From Anisus vortex (lineage: Eukaryota > Mollusca > Gastropoda > Planorbidae), in the NCBI GenBank assembly GCA_949126835.1, contig OX421496.1, positions 20,849,844 to 20,913,843 on the forward strand: a DNA stretch of 64,000 nucleotides, read 5' to 3'. Under the pieces are notes generated by a model. It was not told the DNA's origin and searched no databases. It saw nothing but the letters and a program-made list of their open reading frames with translations. Shown piece after piece: positions 47,613 to 58,672 of this stretch; positions within the stretch are counted from its first letter, which is position 1; each line of letters starts with the position of its first letter. The position numbers and the translations under genes are program-made.

Positions 47613-47791
47613 CTAGTGGTTATGCCCGTCAAAATGACGGAGAAACGAATGACTACGATGTGTTTTGTTAAGAGATAAAGAAAAGAGACTATATTAAAAA
47701 AAAAGACAATGAACGTTTCTTTTCGGTATTTAGTATTTGTTCTTTTCAATTGTTTCTGGTCGCCCTGACCCTGGCATATGCATAATAATTG
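47613..47791 (-). mobile_element. Helitron-like 3' end, copy 2
   Basis: Same structure as at 45585-45821: CTAG at 47613-47616, then the hairpin CCGTCAAAATGACGG, with body TGAACGTTTCTTTTCGGTAT and CCTGACCCTGGCATATGC. The two copies are in the same orientation about 2.0 kb apart. Confidence 0.5.
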
Positions 47792-47922
47792 TTACTGACT
47801 TTCAGGCTGTTTGCACGCGGAATGATGTAGAAATCAGAGTTTGATAAATTAAAACACTAGACTCTATAAGCAAAACAGAAACACTACTTTCAAGAACTAG
47901 GAATATAAATCAGTCAGACATG

Positions 47923-48070
47923 CAATGGTGTAGCTAGGGGAGGCGGAGGGGGAATCCAAATTAGAAAGTCCCCAAAGGGCCCCTGCTCGAGTGTCCGAAA
48001 ATTTTTTTTTTGCAGGGGCCCCTAAAGAGGCCAAGTCCCCCGGAACTCCAAATCCCTAGCTACGCCGCTG
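47923..48070. mobile_element. 148-bp hAT MITE with perfect 8-bp TSD
   Basis: Ends are CAATGGTGTAGCTAGGG and CCCTAGCTACGCCGCTG, giving 17-base inverted repeats with three mismatches. CAGACATG is present exactly at 47915-47922 and 48071-48078. The inside is nearly palindromic (AAAGGGCCCCTG ... CAGGGGCCCCT) around a T-run, so the whole element can fold into one hairpin. Non-coding. Confidence 0.92.
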
Positions 48071-48078
48071 CAGACATG

Positions 48079-48758
48079 GATATCTTTTAACTAAATTTAG
48101 TCATGTGTGAACGTTGGGTCAAAATCGAATGTTTAATTATTATCAATTAAGTCCAAATTCAGAATTTTGTTTGCATCTATAACTATAACGAAATTATTAC
48201 ACAACATCCTGAATCAGTCGGTCTCTGATGCTTTTGACGCATTACCCGTCTTAAAGAAAGCATTTGTATTTAAATCTCATGTGTGTGATTTCAATAAGAC
48301 TTCGTAGTGTTTTTATTGTTACGTATGCTATATATAAATTTGTAAGTTTGTCTACGTACTCATTTAGACGACCCCCCCCCCCCCATCCCATCCTTAGTGC
48401 AAAATCTCCTAAATACAACCACCTTCTCCCCAACAGTGCGTAGGTCATATATGGATGGCCCCTTGACATAAGTAACTGTAACCTTACCAAATGATGACGC
48501 TCCTGAAAAAGAAATAATTATTTCTTGTGGAAATCTGCCAGGGCCATCCATAAACTTACAGGACTAAGCTTATTTCTTGTTTGCGCTATTAGACGTATAT
48601 ATCCTATTCTGAAAGTGTTTATTGTAATACATGTAGTTAACACTGAGCTAACCTTTTTTTTTACGAAATCGGAAGACTAGGGATAAGTCTATTAAAACTT
48701 AAATTATCCTATTCTTATAATAAAAATGACGGTGTTTTAAACGAGATTATTTGTCTTA
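48079..48758. other. Intergenic, nothing recognised
   Basis: A C-run at 48373-48383. No supported gene or element. Confidence 0.4.
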
Positions 48759-48761
48759 CGT

Positions 48762-48941
48762 GTAAAAAGTACCCTTCGGACCGAATTAATTATAGGGCCG
48801 GTGAAGCAAGGTTCACCATTTTCTGTGACCACGACATAGGTTTACTAGTCGATCGGAGCTGGGCGGACTCAGGGACACCCTCCAGACCCGGGAAAAAATC
48901 CTACCCTTCCCCAGGATTTGAACCCAGGACTTTCGGTATGC
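48762..48941 (-). repeat. SINE family S, split by a LINE
   Basis: Contains AAAAAGTACCCTTCGG (tail), GGTGAAGCAAGGTTCACC (core), GGCGGACTCAGGGACACC, CCCGGGAAAAAATCC and GGATTTGAACCCAGGAC. It breaks off at CGGTATGC, where the (TTAC)n tail of the RTE-like LINE begins. Confidence 0.75.
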
Positions 48942-51900
48942 TTACTTACTTACTTACGCCCATCAACCAATGTCGGAGTATGGGCCACCAACAACAGTTT
49001 TCCAGATTCTCCTATCCTGGGCCATCCTCTCTAACTGGTTCCAGCTGAAACCCATCTTGGTGATTTCGGCTTCCAGGTCACGCCTCCATGTATTTCTTGG
49101 GCGGCCCCTCTTCCTTTTTCCTTGGGGATTCCATCGCAATGCCTGCCTTGTAATGTTGATTGTTGATTTTCGTAATGTGTGACCTATCCAACCCCATCTT
49201 ATTTTCCTGATCTCCTCTTCAGTTGGGGCTTGGCCGGTCCTTTCTAAAAGGCTGACATTGCTGATGGTGTCAGGCCATCGTATATGCAGGATTCTTCTAA
49301 GGCAGCTGTTGGTAAATGCTTGGAGTCTCCTGGTGGTGATCTTTGCCATCCGCCCTGTCTCAGCTCCATATAGTAAGACTGACTCCACATTGGAATTGAA
49401 CAGTCGGATCTTAGTGTTCCTGGACAACTCTCTGGACTTCCATATGTTATTTAGCTGTATAAAGGCTGCCCTTGCTATTCCAATCCTTGCCTTGACATCT
49501 GCATCTGTTCCACCCTGTTGGTCTACTATACTGCCCAGATAAGTAGATGACTGTACTTCTTCCAGCTGGCTTCCATTAAGGGTGACGACATTCGTGCTGG
49601 TGGGGTTAATTTTCAGGATCTTGGATTTGTCTTTGTTGATGCTAAGGCCGATTTCCATTGCTGTGGCTGACACTAAATTGTTTTTTTTCTTGCATCTGTT
49701 GGTGGCTATGTGAAAGGAGTGCAAGGTCATCCGCAAAATCAAGGTCGTCCAGCTGTTTCAACAAAGTCCATTGGATTCCATTCCTTTTTTCCCTGGTGGA
49801 TTTCTTCATAATCCAGTCTATAGCAAGTAGGAAAGAGGAATGGTGACAGCAAGCATCCTTGTCGGACACCCGTTCGCACCTGGAAGCTGTTTGTGAGTAG
49901 CCCTCCATGTATAACTCTGCATGCCATACCCTCATAGGATTTCCTTACCAGGTTAACTATCTTAGTGGGAATGCCGTACTGTGTAATAAGCTTCCAAAGC
50001 GACTCTCGATCCACACTGTCGAATGCTTTTTCAAAGTCTATGAAGTTTACATATAGCGACGAGTTCCACTCAAGGGACTGCTCCACTATAATACGGAGCG
50101 TTGCAATCTGGTCTGTGCATGATCTGTTTTCCCCGAAACCAGCCTGTTCGTCCCGCAGCTGTGGGTCGACTGTATTTTTCATCCTCTCCAAGAGTACCCT
50201 GTTGAAGATTTTGCCTGGCACCGAAAGTAATGTGATGCCCCTGTAATTATTGCAGTTTCCAAGGTCACCTTTTTTGGGAAGCTTGATGAGTCTTTCCAGT
50301 CTGTTGGAATGTCTTCTTCCTCCCAGATCCTTTCAAAGAGGGGGTATAGCATCTCTATTGATGCATTTAGGTCTACCTTTAGTGCCTCCTCTGGTATGCC
50401 ATCCGGTCCAGCTGCTTTCCCATTTTTCATCAGGGTGATAGCTTTTCTGATTTCATCTCTGCTTGGTTTGTCACATCTGATCGGGAGATCTACAGTGGCT
50501 GGTTCAATGACCGGAGGGTTCTGGGGTGCAGGTCTGTTCAGGAGTTCCTCAAAGTGCTCAGCCCATCTGTTCAACTGCTGGTCCAGTGTGTTAAGGGTAT
50601 TCCCATGCTTGTCTTTGACAGGTCTTTCTGGCTTGCTATTTTTCCCGGAAAGTCTCTTAGTTATGTCGTATAGTGTTTTCATGTTTCCGCTATAAGCTGC
50701 CTGTTCTGCCTCCCCAGCCAGTTCATCAACGAAGCTTTTCTTGTCCTTCCTAATACTTCTCTTCACGGCCCTATACGCTACTGCATATTCTTCTTGAGCT
50801 TTGCCTTTTGTTGCTCTAGTTTTACTATTGTTAACTGCTGCTTTCTTCTTCCTCATGTCTTCAATCTTTTCCAGGGTCTCCGCTGTGATCCACTCTTTCT
50901 GATGCAGCTTCTTTGGCCCAAGTACCTCTTGGCAAAAAGATCTCAATGTCTCTTTCACTTTCTGCCAGGTGCTGAGTACACTAAATTCTTCTTCCACCAG
51001 ATCCTGTAGCACTTCATATTTATTGTTCAGCACCAAGTTAAACTGTTCTTTTATCTTAGGGTCTTTCAGAAGGTTAGTGTTGTATTTAACTCTTCTGTCC
51101 GTCGTACCTGTTTGATTTCTCTTCATCTTCAGTTTAAGTCGGGCAATTACCAGGTGGTGGTCAGATGCTACATCTGCTCCCCTTTTCACTCTGACATCTT
51201 GTAAGGATCTTCTAAATCTCTTTTTTATGCAGACATGGTCTATCTGGTTCTCTATTGTTTTGTCTGGAGAGATCCATGTTGCTTTGTGGATTGTTTTGTG
51301 TTCAAAGATGCTCCCTCCATTGATCATATTGTTGAGCGCACCGAGATCTGCAAATTTATCTCCGTTTTTATTCATCGTTCTCAGCGCATGGTTGCCAATT
51401 ACCTGTTCGTAACCTGTATTTTCAGAACCAATCTTTGCATTAAGGTCACCCATGAGGATGATGACATCCTTTTTGGGGAAGGTCCCAAGTATCTTTTGTA
51501 GTCTGCCATAGAACTGGTCTTTATCCTCCTCTTCACTGGCATTGGTCGGCGCGTAACATTGGACTATATTTATTTTGATATTCTTCTTCTTGGTACGGAA
51601 GGAGGCTGTAATGATCCTAGGGCCATGAGCTTCCCAGCCAATCAGGGCTCCATGTGCTTGTTTGGACAGCATGAGGCCAACTCCCTGTGAGTGTATTGCA
51701 TCTTCTTCTTCATGTCCAGAATACAGCAACAGCTCTCCAGATATCATTCTCCTTTGTCCAGCTTGCGCCCACCTTGTCTCGCTGATGCCCAGTATAGTCA
51801 GCTTATTTCTCCTCATCTCTGATGCTACCTGTGCAATTTTCCAGCCTCATGCATGGCCCTGACGTTCCATGTTCCGATGGTGATTTTCCTGGTTGTCAGA

Positions 51901-52218
51901 AGGGTAGTCGGCTTTGTGGTTTCCTTTTGGCTTTCACCACTGAGCTTCATAGGTCTTCGTAGTGAAGAACCTTCCTCTTCCAGGACTAGATTGTCTGTAG
52001 ATTCTGTTTTTAGTGTTTCTGTAGCAGAAGCTTTTTTCTACAGGGTGGGGTTGCTAGCCCTACACCCAACCCCCTTATTTTAAGCCCATGAGGTCATGGC
52101 TGTTGTCTTTGGTCCACCCCAGGTATTTTATTTCCCTGGTACCCTCCATACATGTATGGCGGGCGTTCCCCTATCCGCCACCTGGGGAGGCGCCCGATGG
52201 GAGGACAACCACTCCACA
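48942..52218 (-). mobile_element. RTE-like LINE, near full-length but decayed
   Basis: Minus-strand non-LTR element with tail (GTAA)n at 48942-48956 and 5' end near 52218. GGACTTTCGGTATGC (48927-48941) before the tail and GGACCTTCTGTATGC (52221-52235) beyond the 5' end match at 13 of 15, a probable target duplication. The element encodes endonuclease, RT and a basic C-terminal domain in one ORF broken by frameshifts. Clade call (RTE/ingi-like) is from motif style, not from a tree. Confidence 0.8.
48963..51843 (-). pseudogene. RTE-like ORF: endonuclease + reverse transcriptase, frameshifted
   Basis: The endonuclease (51816 to about 51130) shows GISETRWAQAG, GVGLMLSK, VQCYAPTN, ILMGDLNAKIG, IDHVCIK and ASDHHLVIA. 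A linker is followed by RT motifs: KAAGPDGIPEEALK, then in another frame DEQAGFGENRSCTDQI, NFIDFEKAFDSVDRESLW, RTGVRQGCLLSP, and in a third frame [13 protein letters not shown]. The C-terminal block (48963-49700) has [50 protein letters not shown] and [18 protein letters not shown]. Frameshifts near 50270, 49800-49850 and 49700 make it non-functional. Catalytic Asp residues are retained. Such proteins are often annotated as 'craniofacial development protein 2-like' plus RT. Confidence 0.88.
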
Positions 52219-52319
52219 CGGGACCTTCTGTATGCCCTACGGGTATCAGTGGATAAATTAAATGAACAGAAAATAAAATTTACTACAAAAATTAAGATAT
52301 CAATAAACTTACTTACATA

Positions 52320-52736
52320 ATATTACAACAATAGCAGCCCACTATGTGAAAGTTAACGACCTACACAATTAAATTGCAACATGTCTTTAAGTTTAATTGT
52401 GCGACTCACTACATATATGAGTGGATTACCTCCCATGTCAGCGCAAAGAGACAAATATAAACTAAAAGAACATCAATGAATGGAAACACATGTTTAGATT
52501 ATAATTAAAAAATAGCTCTAAAACGAATTTTCTTAACTTTAATCATTCCTGATGACGATCAGTGTGTCTCAGGCTACAAACAAACTAACCATCAACTCCG
52601 TTTAAGTCACATTACTTAATTTGAACCTGGGATTTTACTTTAGTTGAATTGGAGTCCATAATTTTACTAGAAATTAGTAATAGTTTAACTTTATAAAATA
52701 GTAAGGGAAATAATTCACCTTTAGTCATATTGACTC
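52320..52736. other. Intergenic, nothing recognised
   Basis: No supported feature. Confidence 0.4.
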
Positions 52737-52995
52737 ATCATCTATCCCTTGACCGCTGTGGTCGTTGGGGGAGGGAGGGAAGCGATTGGACACCTCAGCA
52801 GTCAACTTTCTCCACTTTTGCCCTTTCGTGAGCGGATGTCAATAGTTGAGTCAACTGCAGCCCTGTCCAATATTTTATGTTGTCGAACCAGCATCTTCGC
52901 TGACGGCCTCTCCAACGTCCACCTTTTACAGTGTCTTGGATAATTGTTTTCGGCAGCCTATTATGCCGCAACACATGACCGAACCATGTCATATT
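52737..52995 (-). mobile_element. LINE 3'-end fragment (family M, copy 2)
   Basis: An open minus-strand stretch (52795-52992) encodes MTWFGHVLRHNRLPKTII, QDTVKGGRWRGRQRRCWFDN, IKYWTGLQLTQLL, the C-terminal end typical of many invertebrate non-LTR RTs. The 3' UTR ends in ATGATGAGT at 52737. Closely related to 30985-31222. Confidence 0.85.
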
Positions 52996-53783
52996 GACTT
53001 AATTGACTACATGTTTTTAAATTTATGATTTAGAGTAAATGATTAGACTTTATTAAGGTAGAAAGAGGAAATAATTAAATTGGATAAATTAGGAACGGGA
53101 ATAATTTTACTTAGTCACATTAAATATTGGTATATAATATACTATTGTAATGTATTTATCATAACAGGTTTTTCATTTTATGGTTTAAATATTAACAAGT
53201 ATTCAAGATTTTTTAATTAAGAAAAAGAACTTAGTCTTCCAACTTCCAGAACCTTAAAACTAGTTAATAAGTAATATGATATTTTAAAAAAAATCAAAAT
53301 CATTAAAACAAACCATTTGTGACATTTAGAATACAGAAAACATGTTTCTTCTGTTCTTATTTAAAGTTTAATGCAACAGTAACTATACAATATATGTAAA
53401 AATAACAAATACTGATGTCAAAATTTGAACATTGAATGTAAATAGATAATAATCCAATATAAAACCAACAAGTGTACACAACCAAGAAACAAAACCCATT
53501 ATTATGATTATTGACATTTTCACAGTTTCTATAATAAGGCATATATTTGAAATGTTGGAATGTGAGCATGAAGGGCATGAAACAAAAAACACAATAATTT
53601 TGCTTTTTACAAAAACAAAAGTGATATGGGCGACAAAAGCTAAAATGTAAACAGATAAAAAAATATGCATACATATAAAATGTTCAACCATTTAATCATC
53701 TATAAAACCTCTCATACATGCAAACAACTGAACAATTATTGTTAAGTATCTCACATGAACATATTCAATGAATCTTTCTTTCA
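52996..53783. other. Likely 3' UTR and downstream region of the amine oxidase gene
   Basis: AT-rich, non-coding. No clear AATAAA could be assigned on the minus strand. The part next to 53784 should be 3' UTR. Confidence 0.4.
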
Positions 53784-53795
53784 TTATAATTCATC
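53784..53795 (-). other. C-terminal KDEL ER-retrieval signal
   Basis: The last four codons before TAA read Lys-Asp-Glu-Leu. With the N-terminal signal peptide this predicts retention in the ER lumen through KDEL receptors. Confidence 0.9.
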
Positions 53796-56700
53796 TTTTT
53801 TCTTGTCTTTTTTCTTCTTTCCTTTTGATGACTCCTCTTTAGAGGTCCCATTCTTCTTTCCTTTCTTTTCAACAGGTTCTGGTTCATCATCGTCATCATC
53901 ATCATCATTATCAGTTTCTTCTTCCTCACTCTCATCTCCACCGCCTGCTTTGTTCTTGTTGGCCTCTTTCTTTTTACGCTTCTCCTCAGCTTTGCGTTGT
54001 TCTCTCTCTTTGCGCAGGGTTTCACAGAGACCCGACAAGATCTGATCCCCGGCACGCAGGCCAGAGTTGTAGGCCCCGTGGAGTGTGCCGTGGCCATCAA
54101 ACAGGGTGTGCTCCCCAGCAAAATAAATGTAAGGACACAATGGTTGTGCAAATGTATCCCAGAGAGCCGGGTCGCTGCCTGAAATAATTCATGGATACAT
54201 TTTTGTGTCAAATTAGGAATTTGCGGCTTATAAGTTTAGTTTTAGTTCATATTCTACACAGGAATTTTATTTAAAAAAATCGGAAAGTGGCAATAATTCA
54301 ATAATTTAAACTTACAAAAAAGAAAGGGAAATAATTCACTTTAGCCTTATGTGAGACAGGAAGTAAATGTTATGGGTTAAATGGGAAGGAGGGGGGGGGG
54401 ACTAATTAGGCTTGAGTCCTATGCAATAAAGAAATTTAATTTTATAACTCACATTAGAAAGTGGAAATAAGATATGTTGTAGTGTAATTTTGCAAGAGAT
54501 GATGTATTTCAAAGTTTAGAAATTCCATGTCTGACCAAGGCTTAAAATGTAACAACAAAATTCCAGCTTTAAAGTTTACAACTAGTTGACGCTAAATCTA
54601 TTTTTTTTTTATGATAATATTGAAGTAAAATTTCCTTGAGATTTTGTTTTAATCTTTGTTTGCTATAGACTCTTTTACTTTTGTTCAAAAAGGATCTGGA
54701 AAGATCTTATAATACACCATGAGTAAGACCTAACCTCATTTGCTGGGTAATTAGATTTAGATCAATTTTATTGATTTCTTAATAAGAAAATTTAACTTGC
54801 TTGGGAAAAAAATCTATAAACACCCAAGTTCTATGTCATAGTGTTTATTTTTCTTTATCACTAAGCAGTCTGTTGGTTTTTTTATACAATAACTTTTATA
54901 CTGTACAAAGTGTAAAAAAAAAAAAATACTGCCTACTATTTTTGCCCTAAAAAAAAACCCAGCTTTTGTAAGGATATTGTATCCATGTGTCAAACAGTTT
55001 ATGACTATTTGTGCCAACCAGAGAGTACTTACCAACTTTAGGATATGTACTGGCACCTTGGGAAAACTTGTCATTCACCCAATTAGATCTTTGAAACTTG
55101 ACCATTTTACCACCAGACTTCACTTTGGCCTCACCAAACATCTCAGTAAGAACATCCATGACTGGTTGAAATAAATACAAAGAACAAAGTCACTCACAGC
55201 TGGTGCATCAAACAAATCTGGCCACACATGTAGTTGACTTTTTTAAACAGCCATACATTTTACATTAAATCTAAAAAGCTTTGGTTTTGTATATTAGTAC
55301 AGCTAGAAGTAAAAAAAAAAAGAGTATCCTGTTTTTTACCTAATTGTTTCGCCTGGTCATCTGTTAATTGCTCAAACTGGACAGCCGCTTCACCAGTGAG
55401 AAAACTTGAGAGGACGTTCACATCGGCTAGACGCTTGATGTTGATCCACGTCTGCAGCTGCCCGACTTCTGACTTGTCCTTCACGGCTCTAACAAATACC
55501 CCGTGGTCGCTGGACCAGAAGTCATGCTCAAACTGGACAATTATTTTATCACCAGCAGACATACCTTTAAAAAAAAGCAAGCAATTGTATTGAGAAAACA
55601 ATATTTTTGTTCTAGAATACAGAGAGGGAATGTATATTTCAGCCAATTTGAGAGACAAAGGAATACTAATTTTTCATATAGAAAATAGAAGTACAGATCA
55701 AGGCATCCTTTTGAAGGTCACTGACTAAAAATAAAGCTAGTCAGTCTAAGTTCTAACTACTCCATTACTTTTGAAAACATTGTTTAAGTATTTTATTTTT
55801 TATCATTTTGTAAAATACTTTCTCAATTTCTAGGTTTATTCTGATAAACTTAGAGACTTATATTGATACCCGCAAAAAATCTAAGTATTTATAACATGTA
55901 ATATAGTCTTTGGGATAATCTTGAAAAAAACATTTTTTGGCCTACATAGCATGTCAGGTCAGAACTTGAAGTACCGGTACAAGCATGTCAGGTCAGAACA
56001 TTTGAATGGTACAACTTTACTTGAAATGCAAGCATTATTCACTTACTAATTTCCTTAGCCGCAAGCTGATACTTTTTAGGAAGGGCTGGCTCAAACAGGA
56101 GCTCCCCAGTTCCAATGATGGTGGACGGCACAGCGATGACAACCCTGTCAGCAGCAATCTGACTGCCATCTTGAAATCTGACCAGCACTTTGCGCCGTTC
56201 TTTATCCACTTTAATTTGCCTGACCACCTTGTTGAGGTGGAGATGAAGTGGCCCTTCCTCAGGTGATCCACTCAATAATCTAAAAATCAAAACAGTTTTA
56301 GTTAAGTCATATTTGACCAGTATTAGAGTTAAGGAGATGGAGATTGTAGAATCTGACAAAGAGACATAATTATAAATTGCTTGCTTTTGCGTGTTAGTTC
56401 AATTGTTCTTACCTGTCTATCAGTTCACCCAGGCCATCTAAAAGAACTTTCTCATAGCCCACATCCAGATGCTCAGGTTTATAGTTTTGTATTGAATAGT
56501 CCCCCAGAATGTATGACGGCAGACACTTGACAAAATAAGCTTCAGGGCTATAGGTAAATATATTCAAACATAATTTAAGTGTAAGGAAATATGAATGAAA
56601 TGCATTTTGAAACATAACAACTTTAAATAAATCTAACATACCTTTCTGAATTAGCACTTTTTTTTAGGACTTTGTCAATGGCTTCTTTAACAGAAATGTC

Positions 56701-58663
56701 ATTTTTGATTGATTTACTTTCATTTATAGCTTGACCTAAAATCTGCACAGAAATGTAGAAAGAAAAATATTTAGTAAATTACTAAACAGTAGAGTAGGAC
56801 ACTATTTTGTACTTCTATATAATAATTGGTAAACATAGACTATATTGTACATAAATCAATACTCTTGGCTATTAAATACTCTATTATAGAGCAAATACAG
56901 AGCTAAACAGTTTAAATTGTAGTAAAATGTGATGAGCTTTGGGGTTTGTGAAATTTTATTCCATTATGAATGAGTGTTAGACAAGATGAGAAATCTCATT
57001 GCCAAATCAGAAAAAAATATTGGCAAATTAGGGCATGGAAAAGATGTTAAAAAGATGAAGATCTTGAAAACAACAACAAAGTGCTCCTAAACGAAATGCA
57101 GGTAAACAGACAACACCTTGAAAAGGCCTCCTTATTTTAGTATCTAGAGGCCATAATTTCCCAAAAAGGCTCAACACCATAAATTCTTTCCAGAATGGTG
57201 TGCAAACCATCCCATGAGAAAAAACTGCTTTCGGTAATTAACAAATCGGACTGATGGTCTGTCTTAATGTATGGGTGATACGCTTACAGCCTATCTTCAG
57301 AGACAGATCTGGGCCCTAAAAAAAGGCTTCCGGCAGGTACTCATCATCTAAAACATTATGAATGACAAGGTCTGAGAAAAAATTAGAAATGGGCAAGCCC
57401 TGCTCACCACAATCAACAAGAGAAAACTGAGATGGTATGTACATATCATACTGCCTTGTAAAGACCATCCAGCAAGAAGCAGTACAATGTGTACGGAGAA
57501 AAGGCAGACAGAAGAAAAGATGGAAGGGTGATGTAAAGGAGTGTACCAGCCTTCTCTTTATTGGCTATCAAAAGGGGGGCAGAAAACTGTGACAGATAGC
57601 ATGAGATGGTCAAAAAGTCAACAATGCTGCTCCAACTATCCACCCATGGGTTAAGGGATAGGTGAAGGGTAACATTGCTGAGAATCTTTCATCACAAGAC
57701 AACCAATTAAAAAACAACATATAAACATATATCAATGAAAAGAAAATTTGTCATATTCAATATAACATTTTTCTTAAATATAGACTGTGCAACTAAGCTC
57801 GGTTTATATTTTACCTGATATGACCGCTGCGTTATTTGTGAAAGTTCATCTCCACTGAACACTTTTTGGTCCCAGGGTATGATAAACTGAAGGCTGTCTA
57901 AAGATGCCGTCTTAAGCTCAAAAGTCTCGGCCAGTTCAATCAATGGATTGTTTTTAGAGACAACATTTAACCCTGATCCACCTAATTCAACCTCTAAACC
58001 TGAGATGAAAAAAATAAGTTAAAAAATTGTTTACAACATAAACAGTCAACAACATAAAGATTGCATATATATATATATATAATATATAAACAGAGAGAGA
58101 GATTTATATACATTACACTCTTTGTTATAATCAGTTACAGTATAGTATAAAATATTACTTTAAACAATTACTAACTGAAAAACTTTCTTCCTTATAAAGA
58201 GATTTAGCAATTTATTATCAATTACTATAATCTTTTTTAGTGCTTTGTACCTCAGGGATTATAAGTAAATTAGTACCCGTAAGACCAAATTGATCACAGT
58301 GATTATAAACCGCCTCTAAACTGTTTAAACTAAAATTGATATACCTCTGGCATTTTTGTCTTCCAACTTATTGGTCCACACACGGCCACCAAAGCGATCT
58401 TTTCTAGCTTCATAAACTGCCACAGAGAAATTGGAATAATCTAGAGATATTCTTCTGGCTGCAGCCAGACCGGCTATTCCAGCACCAATCACAACAACTT
58501 CTTTCTGGATATTCAAATTCTCATCGTCTTCTTCCTTGGGACGCTCTTTGATCTTCTCAGTCTGGTTTTTATTTTTGTTTTTCCCCTTCTCCTTAGTGCT
58601 CACAGGAGGCAGTAAACATAAGGCCAGCAAGATGAACAGCAGAACAATTGTTTTATAATGCAT
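53784..58663 (-). CDS. ER-retained flavin amine oxidase (MAO/PAO/LSD1 family), 8 coding exons
   Basis: Exons (minus): 58345-58663, 57815-57999, 56642-56742, 56413-56547, 56047-56279, 55340-55564, 55033-55161, 53784-54178. All introns are GT-AG, phases agree, and the total is 1722 bases, 573 residues plus stop. Residues 1-23 are a signal peptide. A Lys/Glu-rich linker follows, then the FAD dinucleotide fold: VVVIGAGIAGLAAARR (GAGIAG at 60-65), YEAR with Glu85 and FGGRVWT. DKIIVQFEHDFW near 330 carries the Lys conserved in MAO/PAO/LSD1. YFAGEHT (461-467) and GTLHGAYNSGLRAGDQI form the second FAD-binding block. From about 495 on the tail is Lys/Glu/Asp-rich, with an Asp run, and ends KKDEL. It should oxidise an amine (polyamine or related) with FAD in the ER lumen, releasing H2O2. 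Substrate is not deducible. An acceptor at 58673-58674 suggests an upstream non-coding exon. Confidence 0.92.
57300..57665 (+). mobile_element. Old LINE 3' fragment in intron 2 of the amine oxidase gene
   Basis: Plus-strand reading with breaks gives QCVRRKGRQKKRWKGDVKEC, then after stops VNNAAPTIH, resembling the basic C-terminal end of non-LTR RTs (G(R/K)RRGRQKKRW...N-I-K-E-W). Many stops; opposite in orientation to the host gene. Confidence 0.5.
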
Positions 58664-58672
58664 TCTTATAAT

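Noticed and set aside
45585..47791. Solo LTR pair / short LTR retrotransposon (direct repeats about 2 kb apart)
   Set aside because: Direct repeats do not begin TG or end CA, no primer-binding site or polypurine tract is evident, and the CTAG plus hairpin fits Helitron ends better.
53755..54045. Plus-strand Ser-rich open frame opposite the amine oxidase last exon
   Set aside because: Antisense shadow of the charged low-complexity tail; the minus-strand exon has correct splice sites and phase.
57028..57210. Extra minus-strand exon within intron 2 of the amine oxidase gene
   Set aside because: Exons 2 and 3 already join in phase 0; the stretch lacks matching splice sites and no oxidase motif is missing.
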